Origin: Anopheles merus
Taxonomy: Eukaryota; Arthropoda; Insecta; Diptera; Culicidae
Direction of reading: 5' to 3'
DNA length: 64,000 nt
Assembly: GCF_017562075.2 (NCBI RefSeq)
Contig: NC_054082.1
Coordinates: forward strand, 1,591,050-1,655,049
Below are positions 1 to 13,300 of this stretch, in pieces. The notes beneath the pieces are model-generated. The model saw nothing but the letters and a program-made list of their open reading frames with translations, searched no databases and was not told the DNA's origin. Position 1 is the first letter of the stretch; the number at the start of each line of letters is the position of its first letter. Both the position numbers and the translations under genes were made by a program.

Positions 1-253
1 CACGTCACCAGCCCCGTACTACTACCACTACTACTACGACAAGCGCGGTCATCGGACTGTAGGCGCCGAACATTCCCACTCTTCCATCGGGAGCGTTGTC
101 TTTCCTGGAAGATGCTACTGCCCAGTCTGTTTCTGGACACCAACATCCCGTAGCCAGATCCACGCGCGGCCTAGCAGTAGAAAAAGGGCGGGTTTTGACG
201 ATGTGTATGACGATGGGGCGTAGGGATTGCGGATTGTGAGAAACGCTCAGAGA

Positions 254-2636
254 ATGGCAAACCCCAGCGCCGGATCGTTTCTTTCGCAATCCGCTGTGAG
301 TAAGAAGAAGCTTTGCTGTGTAAGTATGGCTAGAAAAGCAACCTAATTTGTACCGAAACCGACACATTTCTCACCCTTTCTTCTTCTCTACCGCCAATTT
401 CCAATAATGTTACTCTTTTAAAGCGTAATTTACAAATACTGTAAAATGAGTACGTATATCGGTGCATTCTGGGCCCACCACCCATCCATGGTATCGATCG
501 GCGCTGCTTTCTGAATGTTATGTATCGAACTATGGAAAGAAGGAACCTATTTCTCCCAATAAGCTCACTTACTGCAAACAATTGTGCTCGCCTAGTGCGT
601 GACGCCTTTCGGGTTCGAATCGAGCTCGATTCGATTCCGTCACTGCATCGACAGCGAGCGGATTGAGTGCAGTATAAAACAACAGCTGGGACGTACGCAT
701 GGCGTTTGCTTCTTTCGTTGTAGAACTCATCATCGTCATCCTCGTCGTCGCGAAGCTCGTCACGTTCTAACTCAACGGATGGTTCCCGCTGCTCGAAGTC
801 GAAGTCTCCGTCCCGCAGTCCTTCGCCGGCATCGCGAACGAAACGGGCCAAAAATGGTGCTGATGAGCATAAATCGTCAGAGAAAACATCATCCGGGAAA
901 AAGGATAGCAAGAACAGACAATCGAAATCGCCTTCGGGCGATCAGCGCCGCTCAACAGGCAACGGTAGTAACAATAAGGTATGAAATTGCCGTCAAGCGG
1001 CTACCAATTCCTTTCGATCGTTTCAATAAACTTCCCTGTTTCCTTGTAGAGTCCAATGAAAGCAGACCGGAAGGATAAAAGGAAATCTTCCCCACCGAGG
1101 CACGATGCCAGCAAGCGCGACCGAAGCCAGTCCCGTGAGCGTGAGCGTAAAAATCGTGACAAGGATCGCGAGCGCGAGCGTGATCGCACACGAGAACGGG
1201 AGCGTCAACAGCGCAATCGTGACCGAGATCGGGAGCGAGAGCGCCAAAAGGATCGCCCGAAGGATCGTAACCGTGATCGTGAGCGTGACCGCGAGCGGGA
1301 ACGGGATAGAGACCGGGAACGTAGCCGTTATGATCGTGATCGTGGCTCGGCTCGGGACTCTCGCGGCGATTACCACCGAGATCAACGACGTGGGGGAGGA
1401 AATTGGAGGTAATTATTTTCTACTTTCTTCTACTTTTAGATCCGATAATAACTTCCCCTTCCACTTTATAGCAAATCCAATGAGCGTGATAATAATCGAC
1501 GCGACTCTCGTGGATACGATCGAAAGGATGATCGTAAGGATAGGAGAAGCGGTCGAGACTACGACAAGGATCATCGTAGAAGTCGACGCTCAGAATCACG
1601 CGAATCACGCCACCGACGACGTCACTCACCTAACGAGCGAGTACCATCATCGAGAGCGCGCGATTCCCGTTCCCGCTCCCGGTCCCGGTCAAGATCTTGC
1701 ACCAAGTCTTCGCCGCCTCGCACCAGTCAGCAACAAACACCATTGACAAACGCTTCCTACACCGGCGCTGGTTTGCTACCAACTCCGAGCAGATTCACGC
1801 AAAGCCCGACGACGAAGCCCGTATCGCTGTTGCCCACCCCACCCGTCACACAGTCGCTGCTGGGAGCGGCCCCTAGCCTTGTCCCGACGGCAGGCATACC
1901 TTCTCTAATGAGCATCCCAACGAAACCGCCGATCAGCTCGCTGATTCCTCCAGCCGTTGCCGCCAAACTGACCCTTTCGAACGAATCGAAGCTTGGACAG
2001 CTTGCTCTGCCGCTGACAACACCACCCGCTCAGCAAGATCCGGCCGTCACGAGTGTGCTACTGTCCCGGAGTGCGCTGCTGCGCAACACCGCAAAGGCGG
2101 CACAGCTCGAGAAGATGGGGATCGATGCGTTGCAGCAGAGCCAGAAGGCAGTGGACAGTGTACCGCTCCCGTCCTACTACAACCCGGGCGTGGTGAATCC
2201 GGTCCGGTATGCGGATCAAGTGCAGAAGCGCAAATTGCTCTGGAGCCACAAGACAACCGAAAGCAAGGAGGTGTCTTCGAACATAAGCAAATGGGAGCAG
2301 GCAAAGTTTGCGCAGGACACGGACGGTCGGGTTGCGTCGAAATTCCTGCGCCTAATGGGAGTGAAGGATGCAGCGCCCAAGCCGGGCGAGGAAGGGGAAT
2401 CGCCCGTTCCGACAGGCGGAACCTCTTCGGCATCCCTCTCGGCGAAGGTAGGCTCCAGCTCAGGGGCGACGGGAGCGAGCGGCCCTTCAAATGGCGGCAA
2501 ATCGACGGGAGACAGTATTAAGAAGCAGGAAGAACTGTTCTCGACGATGGAGCAGCAGTACGAAGTTGCCCGACAGGTGACACACACGATGCGTGGCGTT
2601 GGTCTCGGGTTTGGCTCTCAGGCCCGCCAGTTCTAA
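254..2636 (+). CDS. RSRC2: RSRC2-like arginine/serine-rich coiled-coil protein (4 exons)
   Basis: Exons 254-319, 724-978, 1050-1408 and 1472-2636 join in frame to 614 codons plus stop. Each has GT-AG borders (donor GTAAGT after 319, GTATGA after 978, GTAATT after 1408). The N-terminal half is poly-Ser, RS and long Arg-Glu/Arg-Asp dipeptide stretches, typical of splicing-associated nuclear proteins. The C-terminal part (about residues 455-614) carries the RSRC2/SMAP signature: PSYYNPG..NP, KRKLLW, KFLRLMG and near the end a QYEVAR...THTMRG.GLGFGS block, matching vertebrate RSRC2. Role by family: nuclear, RNA processing. The start at 254 is the least certain part. It gives a 22-codon first exon ending in a strong donor and in the right phase, but RS proteins tolerate many N-termini. 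The gene is convergent with USP32. Confidence 0.85.
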
Positions 2637-2775
2637 TTGCATAAGGCAGTACCATATGGCCATAGTTTGTTTTGTTCTTTTCCTTTGCGCCGTAGAACTT
2701 TCGCTGTATAGTGTAGCAGAACTTTTGTTTTCGTGTCGCACGTGCGCATTCACGTGCTGCAACAGCATCAAGATG

Positions 2776-2781
2776 AATAAA
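2776..2781 (+). terminator. Polyadenylation signal of RSRC2
   Basis: AATAAA lies 140 bases after the RSRC2 stop and is the first such hexamer on this strand. Confidence 0.6.
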
Positions 2782-4310
2782 CAAACTAATTGTAAAACGA
2801 CTTACACGCTTTTTCTTTCCTTTTGCCACCTTCGGAACATATTTTCTTAGCGTACGTGTAGATTCGGGTTTACTTCTTTATTTTAAACAACTACCGAACT
2901 AAAAGCTTATACATGTACAAAAAATAACAAGTAAACAGATGGATCAACCTAAACCAACAGTAATAGCGTGGCCGCCGCTCCCCTTCTTCTACACGATCGA
3001 ACGTTCCAGTCTCGGATGCTGAGCGGAAATCATCCCATTTATTCATGCGGAGGTCGCACAACGCTTTTAACGAATATACAGATTAATAAAAATCATTATA
3101 AAAAAGAAAGCATGACACATGAAACGTAACGAGATATTACACAAAATAGAAGAAAAACTAATTAGGCTCGCGCAACACAGCTTTCGTATTACAGTTTAAC
3201 AAGGAACCGGCCAGTAGTGCGACCACGTATGTAATTGAGTGTTTCCTGTTTTCTCAATACAATATCTTGGCATAATGGCTTTCAACAATGAACGTGCACG
3301 ATCAACTCAACAGTTGTTTAAAAAAACAGCGAAAACAAAACCTATCATAACGTTAGCAAAATTTGCACAAATACCGTAAAGCGGTGGTGGTGTGCTGGTT
3401 TCGTAGCTGTGAAGCGCTACATACAAGCGAGAACAGATCTCAGACGGTGAAGCGAGACCCAGCTGGCTGGCCGGTCGCTAATTTCGATGCCCGCCCCGGT
3501 CCCTCAATAATATCTATTGCTTACAATATCGATATTCCATTAGTAAATTCCTGAATATAACTTCGCTAGGTCGCTCGCAAATCAAACCCACTCTAAGCAC
3601 AATAAACGCACAACAGCATCTCTCACATTCCCAACGGCGCTAATTCTACACAGCCTACTGACAATCCTTCACCGTAGTCTGTACGCTTATGGAATGTTCC
3701 CTGTCGCCTCCACTCTCTGCAAATAGTACATCACAGCGCATTCAAAGTGTTGCAACACGCGTTCATATCATATCGGCCAACTCAAAGCAGGCTGCTCTGC
3801 GCTATCTGTGTATGCTTATCTCGCTATATTTTTCGTAGAAAAATGTAAAGCCTAGCGAATTTTTGCAAAAGCAACGCGTAAAAACTAAAATACGATGCAT
3901 CCTTCCTTCTCTCTGCGTATCGCACATCACACCGAACCCTTTGCCCGACCCGTTTCACATGTCACCGTGCCGCCCTACCGTCCTATCGATTCTTCCTGCC
4001 GTTCTCTCCAAGAATGTGGATTGCACATTGTAAGATGTGGATTGCAATAAACAATCCCATGCTCGATTGCATATAAGACGTGAAAACTCGCTTTGATTAT
4101 ACTTTGATTTGATCAATTTAAGCTAGACTACATATCCGGAACTAGTTGCTTTTCTGATTATGAAAGAAATGGCGTACATTTAAATTACTTTCGTTTCGAT
4201 TAGCTACCTTGCTGTTGTATGCTTACGTCCGATCCGATCCGATCCGATCCGAACGATCGAGGCGTTGCACTGTGATCGCACCTTCCCCAGCTAGCAACAA
4301 TCGTCCGGTC
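2782..4310 (-). other. Probable long 3' UTR of USP32
   Basis: No supportable coding region. On the minus strand the first good AATAAA after the USP32 stop region is at 2877-2882, which would give a 3' UTR of about 1.4 kb ending close to the RSRC2 poly(A) site. The two genes would then end tail to tail with almost no spacer. The stretch is AT-rich and free of large repeats apart from a short pentamer array near 4.23 kb. Confidence 0.45.
4228..4252. repeat. TCCGA pentanucleotide array (5 units)
   Basis: Five perfect TCCGA units in tandem, in the presumed USP32 3' UTR. Confidence 0.9.
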
Positions 4311-7300
4311 TTACATTAACGAGCACATCTTTTTCAAATCATTATCACTGTCATCGATGTCGAGCAGGCCTTCGCTTGGCAGTTGCCTTCCATCTACCTT
4401 TGGTAGGTACGGCCCGTACTCGAGATCGCGCCGCTCGTAAAACAGCAGGTAGGCCGTGCTAGGATCGATCTTTGGCCTCGTTGGTATCTCCCGACAGGAG
4501 CTATCATTGTAGCAGTACCACGACCCGTTCGGATTGGCCGCATACGAGATGTAATGTCCCCCGTTAAGCATTCCAGAGTGACACTAAAGCAAAGTGATGG
4601 AAGAAGACAAATCAATACTCTATCCACTCCACTCCGCCCAACGGAGCAAACAATCCGCGAAAAGTACTGCACACACTTACCACAGCGGCATACAGCTGAT
4701 ACTTCAACTCGAACGGATCACACTCCGGCTTCAGGTGGTGTTTGTGGAAATCTGTAAACTCTCCGTCGATGACCGGAGTCTTCGTCAGACTCGTCGACAC
4801 TAACCGCTGTCGTCGCGTGGAATCGCTGCTCCGAACCGAGCTGGCCGACTTTATTCGAACAGTGGACGTCGATGCTGCCGGACTATCGCTATCGCCGGCG
4901 TAAGAACTGCTGCCTCCGCCGGCCATCAAGTCGCTCTCGTGCAGGTGACGCGCACTAGCCACATGATTGGAACCGGCAATGGCCGGTATTATAATACTGC
5001 TCCTCTGTTCCTCATCCGCCGACTGATCCGATTGCCGATTATTGTTATTGCCACAATCGTCGCTATCGCCACCGTCGCTGCTCCCCTTGACGCCATTGAT
5101 CCGCAGCGAGGACAGCGAAATCTCATCACTCGCCTCGTCGATCATGGACATTTCGCGATCAAACTCAACAAACTCTTCGTGACAGTCGCGATTGCGTCCA
5201 TCGCCACGCGGACCGGACGCTACGCCTTCGAGCAGGTCACGATGCCGAAGAATCGTTTCCTGCGGCACCGACGCAAGGTATGGCGTTGGGTCGAAATCTT
5301 CGTACGGGAAATTGACTACCTTTTGCGACTTTACCCACTTGCCGTTGACGTAGTTGAAGCGCTTCAGGTGCACAATCTGCAGGATAATGATGGAGGAGTC
5401 AGGAGAGTGGTTTTTGTCATGACATCACACAAACAATCGCCTTAAGCAAGCGGTTTCTTACCAATATGGGAGGCAGTTTCCAGATCTGCAGCTTTTTGGT
5501 GGCCGGCTTCTTTTGCTTGCAATGCGAACAGTGGTACCATTGTTCCAGCTTCTCCTCTGAGGTGAACGCGCGCAGGCAGTGATCCAGATCCACCGGTTCC
5601 GTCTGCTGTTTGCGGCATACGGCCACCGATTCGTGTACGGTCCATAACTAGAGCACACGTTTATTGAGATGTGTGAAAAGAAGAATCGTTAGCATTGTTG
5701 CTACACCTTCCAGTTGTAACTAGCCACACCCCGCCTGGCCACCACTTACCCGTTCGCGTGTACTTTGGTAACGTAGATGGAGCGCAGTTGGATCCCAGTC
5801 TATGGCAATTTGGATGGATCGAGCATTGATCGAGCTCTGCAATGACGAGATCGGCGAGGAAGACGTCCCCGGTAACGAGCCCATCGATGCTGGCTGTTGC
5901 TGCTGATGGTGGTTGGTAGTTCCGTCCAAAGAAGAGCTGCCTGACGAGTTCGCTGCATAAAACTTTCGTCGAAGCGTCGGAGTTTGTTCACGGGAGGATA
6001 AATTTGGTGTGGAGCTATTGCCTGTGTCAATGGAAGAAAACAGTGCGGCGTTAAATTGTTGTATGACCCCTTTGGTTTGGCACGGAAGATCGTATCCACT
6101 TACTTGCTGACCCGGGCGCCGAACAAATCAACCCTTGCAGCAGCGGTTCATCATTACACGGAATCTCACAACCACGGCAAAAACGTGACCACGGGCAGAG
6201 GGCACACATACGGCCACCGCTTCCGACCGCTCGCAACGTGAACGGAAAATCGTACCCTAGACTATCATCACTGTCGGCGTTGCCGGCGAGAGGCGAAAAG
6301 GAAAGAACAAAAGATAAGACAAATAGATCGTTATTATTTATCACCCATCTTGGGACCTGTGCCCCCGCCTGTACGCGGAGGCTTAATCGCTCGAAAGCAC
6401 GTGAAATCAATGACTCACCAGTCCGTTGCGTGGTTCGATTGGTCGGGCGGCGTTGGAGGCAGTGGGCTGAGTAAACGGGCCACCTGCAACCAGACCGAGC
6501 AGTACAGTTCTTTGTTGGTGACACCGTCATAGCAAGGAATCAGCAGCGGCACGCCGAACAGGCCGGGTTTGGATTTGTGATGCGACAGGAAGTACGTATC
6601 CTGCCGGCTGAGCTTGCGGTGCACCGCGATCAGATAGTTGGTCTTGCGCTGTCCGGCCAGTCCGCCTGCCGTACCACCGCCGAGCGGGTGCGGTCGCTTA
6701 CTAATTGCACTTAGACTTATCGCATCGCCATGCTGTTGTTGGTCACCGTAAGGGGGCATGTCCTCTCCCATGTAAACGTTATCGCAATCGTTGCAATCGT
6801 ACGGATGGTGTAGGTGGTGCGCGTTCGGAGAATCATACCCTCCTGCACTGCTCCCGTTGCTCCAGCCGTTATCGGCATTGTTCAACAAATTGGTGGTCGA
6901 TATCGTCTTCGATCGGTTCGGATCTTTCGATGGCTGCTGGGTGGCGGACGCGTGCTGATGATTCCCGATAGCGCTGTTCGCGTTCCCATACCCATTGGTA
7001 CCGTACCCGGTGAGTTCGTTGTACTGACCGGCCCCGTAAATGAACGTGCTGTCCGGACTGGTGCTGATTTCCGGAATGTGCTGTAAAACATGGGATTTAT
7101 CATCACATACACACGCACATACACACACGAACAGAGGCTACACAACACACATCACTCTTTCTCTGTCGCTAGCAGCAATGCCACCTACTCTTCTAGCTAC
7201 GCTAACAATTGCCAACTAATAACGCACACATTACATTACAGGTGAAAACTAGCGCTGCTTTCGTTTGGTTTAATCATTACAATAATAATAATAAACAGAA

Positions 7301-10300
7301 TAAATGCCCCCTGAAATGTATTTTCGCGTGAGGATGGTTTAATACCAGTTATGCTACTAGGGTTAATTGTTTGATGTCTACGACAGTAATTGGTAAACTG
7401 CTGGAACAATCATACCAAAAGCTATAATTATCTTTACTACACAACTTCAATTACCAACTTATTGCAGAAATATTAAACTCCTCGTACGAGTCAAAGAAGC
7501 AAAACCAATGTGTCATATATTTACAATTTTTGTTTTTTTTTCCATTTACTTACAGGTCCAAATATACTCCAAGACTAAATAAATACAACATCTTCCAGTC
7601 GCAATAAGCAATTGGAGCTGTTAGTTTTGTTATCCATTTAACGGCTACCTTTTTTGTTTAGCTAGATCGTATGAGTGTTTGGGTGCTTTTTTAAATTTGC
7701 TTGCATATTTACAATGATTAAGGAGCGTGGAGCCAGAAAAAATACGTGTATAACAAATGAAAAAGAACAATTTAAATGAAATTTATATCGTCACCTTCTG
7801 GAAATTCATTCACCGGGCCTGCCGAATTCATCTTTAGCAAGTATTCTTGTTTAGTTTTTGTTTTTTTCAATTGAGTTACATACCATCAGGGTATCGCGGG
7901 AGTACCTTTCAACTCAACTGAAACTTTTTTTTTTGAAAGTAAAGAACTGCTCTTCGCTAGCTAAGTACGTAACGTATACGATAACACAAAATATTGAGTA
8001 AAGAAAAAAACTTATATACACAACCATACCTTGAAGCACAACATATTCGGGGGCATGCAGAGTGTGTTGCCAAAGCACCGGCTTACCTTCGACGTGGCCG
8101 AGGTCCTACGGTTAGCCATCGTCGTTCCGCTGCCGCCACCGGCACCTCCTCCTCCTCCTCCTCCTCCTCCCCCGCCTTCGCCACCATTGTAGAGAATGCC
8201 ATTCGTTAGCGGTGTGGCTCCACCATCGTCGCCGGTACGACCTGTGGAGGAGCCGCCCGGCTTGCGCCCAGTTATGGCCGCCGTATCGTCTGCCGTGGCC
8301 GTCGAGGAGGAGGAGGACGCGGACGACGATGTGGACGAGATCGTCGTGTTGATTGAGCTGGTCGTGAGCTGGTGCGGGTCTAATGATGGTAGTAGAAGAG
8401 CTGGATTGCAGTACGGTACAGATTTTCGGAACGAGTTTGTGTGAAGAAGGAAGGAAGTTGGTGATGGTGGTGGTGGTTATGATGCACGAATTGATGAGAA
8501 CCACGGGCACAAATGATGACAATGATGTGTGTTGGGACGGATTCAGTTCAGCAAGAAAGATGAAAAGTGAGAAAAACACACATATATGAAGGAAGCAAAC
8601 AGTGGGTTTGGTTATGAGAAATGTGCATGCCACATGAATGAGATGCGTATAAAGAAGGATTGTTATAAAAATGAACGCAGGAGAGAACAGGAAAATGAAT
8701 CAGAAAATAGGTTTTAAAAAACATGCGAAACAAAAAACGAAAAAGAAAAACAACACAATTAAAATCAGCATTGAGAGCATCTTAGATCATATCGCTATGA
8801 CCCGAAACGCACAAAAACAAACAATCGCTTTTCCCATCCATTCCTTCATAAAGCCCCGAGAACACAGTACAAACAAATATGAAACAATAATGACACGTAC
8901 AAACAGCAGCGAATAGATCCACTAGATGCGTATGATTCAAAGTCCAATTGTTTCATATAACCCGTGGCCTAACATACCAACAAGTGCCGTGAACGTACCT
9001 TGATTCCGCTGTATGTCCTTCAGCCCTTTCTCGATATTTATGCCAAGCTCGGAGCCGGCACGGGATCGGAGCACACTGTCGACCTTTGGCAGCTCGTACG
9101 CATACAGCTCACACGCGGTACTCGGCTTAATGCGATGCTCGTTTGGTAGTACGAGCCGTATTTGGGAATTCGACAACTCACAGATCAGCATCTGATCCGG
9201 TTCGAGCCCGCACAGCTCGCTCAGATGTTTCTTCAGATCCCAGTATTTCATTTCCGAGTTCAATCGCACACCATACTTGACCGGTACGGAACCATCCAGC
9301 AGCATCACTGTAGCATAATGAAACGAAATATTAAATCAATAATGCTGCTGATCACTAGATCACGAATTTTTACTCACCGAGAACCTCACAGTAGGTGTAG
9401 TTTTCCACCGGCAGCGGTAGGCTCAGCAAGCTGAACGGATCGAAACGCACCGAATCACGTCCACAGCCCTGGCATGTTACCTTCGACTTTAACTGCCCGT
9501 AAAACAAATCCACGATGATGCTCTGGTTGCGAGCATGATGCTGACTCCAGGCTTCCGTTGCCACGATAACGTCCGATCGGCCGTCCGAGTCTTTCAGCTC
9601 CGTGTACGGTTTCTCCATCACCCGGTTCAAGTCCTCGTGCAGCGAGTCTAGCAACCAATCGAGCAGCTCCTGCGAATCGTGCTGCCCTCCGCCGGAAAAC
9701 TGAGGCGCATGCTTCGTGACGCAAAAGCGCAACTTCAGCGGAGCGATAGAGCGGGTCGAGGCCGTCCAAACGTCGCGCAACAGTTCAGCGTACCGCAGCA
9801 CCAGCTGCCCTTTCGTGCCCATCTTGTTCGACGTGTTCAGCTCGTACAGGTGCTTCTTCTGTATGAAGTACTGCGTCAGGGGCTGCGTATTGAACAGGAC
9901 CTGCAGCGCCGCATTCATGAAGCATGTATTGCCCAGGTTGTGCAGTCCCGTTGCGCCCGGCGGATGCTGCGACTGGATCGAGGCAACAGTCCCGCGCCGA
10001 TCCATGCTAGTGCTGCCCGAGCCCTGCGAAAGGGCCAACGATCCGAGCTCTTCCGGCCAGGTCAGGTCCTTGTTACGGATCTCCAGCAGCACTTGATCGT
10101 TGTCGCCGATCGACAGTTCGTGCAGCGTCAAGTGATCTTCCTCCAGTAGGTACGGGAACTCGCTGATACCCGTCGGCGTCGGTACCAGGTGCCAGAGCCG
10201 AATGTCCTCCGGTTTTAGCTTCAATCTTTGGCATAGGAACTCGGCCACTTGCTTCACGGTAGCCAGCCGGCTGAACGCAGCCGTGTAAGCGAGATACTTC

Positions 10301-13300
10301 TTCGGTGGATGCAAAACCGGCGGTACCGAGGAAACCGTGGTCGGATAGCTTCCGGTCGTTAGTGCACCGTACCCACCGGACATGCTGGCCCACGCGCTGT
10401 TACCCCCCATTTGGCCGTGCTGTTGCTGGTGCGGTGGCGGTTGGCTCTGGTGGCGCAGTATTCTCAAATTCAGCGGATAAAGCTCCAGCTCGACGTCCCC
10501 CGCATTGCTGTGGGGCTGAATGACCTGTCTTGGCAAGGGCAGCGGCCCGCCATACCATTGAGCTAGCGCTTTCCAGAGCGAGTCCGGCACTAGCTCAAAG
10601 TCTCGGTGCTGCACCAGCGTAAGATCACGCTTCAAGCGACCCCCTTCGCCGGTCAGGGTCGGAATCTGCTTGTAAATGTTCGGCGCTATCAGACAACTGT
10701 TGTCGATCGTTCCGGGCGCGCTGCCTGCATGCCGACCGTACGAAATTCCGCTGCTTCCCGAGCCCAGACTAGATGAATCTCCCGTCCCCAGCAAATCGCC
10801 CATACTCTCGGTCGAATTGGACGTAAAGCTTTCATCACAGATCATTGCCTCATCCACCGCTCCTCCGTTGCTCGTTCCGCCGTTTGGCATCAGCGAAGGC
10901 ACTCCGCCAGCGCCGGCAATGGCGCGATTGTTCGCATAGCTTGTGCCCGTTGTCTTGCAGTGCACACAGGACGAGCTGGGCGACGACAGGTGCGTGTACT
11001 GCGACCAATGCTGCCACCAGTCGGACGATATTAAATACCAAAACTGTCCCACCTTGTAGCCCCGACGGACCTCCCGCGACAACCAACCCCGAACGATGTC
11101 GCCTTCCAGATGGCGGCACTGGGGACGCAATCCCAGCACGATGTGGCACACTTCGAACAGCAGATCTAGAAACGGTTGCACCAGATTCGAGCTGCTCTCG
11201 ATGCTCCATATCAGAAAGTCTTCCTGGGTGAACTTAAACTCGGGAACGTTTGATGCGCTGATGATATCGGTTTCGTTGCCATTGGCTTTACCTTCATCTG
11301 CCCGCGTTGCCCGCCGGTACAGCTCGGCGAGCACCCGTTCGTGGGTCAGATTCCGGTAAATGGCAGCGTTCGACTCCCGTGCCACCGATAGCAGTATGTC
11401 CACCATCTGCCTGATTTCCACAAAGCTCAACACACCGTCCCGATCGATGTCGAATACTTTAAAGCAAAACTTGCTACGCTCTACACTGGGCCCGCGGCAG
11501 GCGGCACTCACGCCACAGCACAGCTCCTTGAAATCGATGTGCCCGTCGTGGTTCTCGTCAAACGCCAGAAATACACCCCCGAGGGCGGCTCTCGGAACGG
11601 GAGGGCTGACCAGCGGGCCCAGCGATTCCAGATCCAGCTGCCCGGTGACAGCGGCTCCCTTCAGCAGCCAAAACACCTTCTCCAGGTCCCCAATGTCCTG
11701 CTCCTCCAGGTGCGTCACGCCGGCCAAGCTCTGGTAAAAGGTGGGCGTTTCCAGCTCCGAGCTGAGATTGACGCACGCATCCTGCAGCAACCATTTGGAC
11801 AGGGCCGTTGCGCCGCGGTGCATCTGTATCCACGATTTGAACTGCTCGAACGAGACGCGATCGTTCTGGCCGAACAGTGACACCTGATATCGGCTCCATT
11901 GCAGCTGCTGCTGGTGATTGTTTCTATTCGCGACCGTTTGATTGTTATTGTTATTATTGCTACAGTTGGTGGTGCTGTTGTTGGGGCTGTTGGTGGCATT
12001 GCTTTGGTAGGTCGTTTCTATTTGTATGGCTTTTTGGAATTCCTGTTTCAGTATATGCGTGCCCGACTCGTTGCAGTACAGTGTCCACAGAAATCTAAAA
12101 CAACATTTGCAAACAACATCATTAGCAAAATGTAACCAGTGTTCGATTTTGTCATAATGTTTGCTTATTATTCCATGTTGAATTTATACGACCTAAAACC
12201 TAAAACCTACATCTATCAGCAAATTTGTTCGTAAATGGCAACGAAAAGTAACTATCCACCGACCATTCCGACAAGAGGTCAACGGCCCTGACTTAGACAG
12301 CGTCGGTCGAAACCATACGCCACAACTCTGCAGGTATGGCCTTGCATTCTAATTGAATAATTGCCTACCCTTGTAACGTGGCTTCTTCGTTTAGCAGATT
12401 TCTGCAATTTCCCCCAAATGGTGTTCAATTAGCGTTTCCGGCAACGCGTCTTCCTTCAGCGCGTGTTTGTCCGAACCAGTATGCTTGCTAAACGACAGCA
12501 CGGCAAAGCATAGATAGCAATACCGAAGCGGCTTCTAACCCACCTTGGACGCCAGAACGAACGGTGAAACAAGAATCGAACAGAGGAAGTGGGACTTTGA
12601 TGCGGCCAATCGCTCGGAATCAAAACAAGCAAACCGCAGCAGTGCATCATTTGACGATAACAACAAAAAGGCCAACAGATAAAACGGAAATCCGCAAGTA
12701 ACTGTGACAAGTAGTCGCTCCATCATCGTTCGTAAGCCTTCAGGGATAAAGGTTCTATCCCTCGGGGGTACTATCCCCTGCGTTTCGACCAATCGAACCG
12801 ATCGCACCGTTGCGTATCTTTATCACCGATAACGAACGCAAACGCGCTGATATCGACCGACCTGTCGTTAAACAATGATGATACAAAGCGCGAAGCGATA
12901 TCGCAACCGCTGTCGATAACAAGACAATATAAATAAACGTCTACAACAGCTTCGACTAAACGGCCCGTGCGAACGATGGGGAATAATGTATCGTAGAATC
13001 GTAGAAGTAAACATACACTCCTCAATAAAATAGCCACAGAGAACGGACGGACACGGTGGTGGAAGTGTCTAACGATAAGAAAGTTTCGACCTTGACTTCG
13101 ACACCTCGTTTCGCTCTATCCACCTGCAGAGATACGCACACCACACACCACACATACACTTACTTAATTTTCTCATCCTGCGTTCCTTTCGTGAGGAGCA
13201 CGAGGCCACACAGCAGCTCCTTGAAGGCGATACCTTTGGCCGTACCGCCGCAAGCCGTGTACAGCCAATCGGCCACCACCGAGGGAACGCCGTCGCCGAG

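Noticed and set aside
446..449. ATGA/GTACGT as a start plus donor for RSRC2
   Set aside because: Joining it to the exon at 724 gives the wrong phase, whereas 254-319 fits phase 0.
1023..1385. 120-codon hydrophobic frame antisense to RSRC2
   Set aside because: Antisense of the Arg-Glu/Arg-Asp dipeptide repeats, which always read as Leu/Ile/Thr-rich on the other strand.
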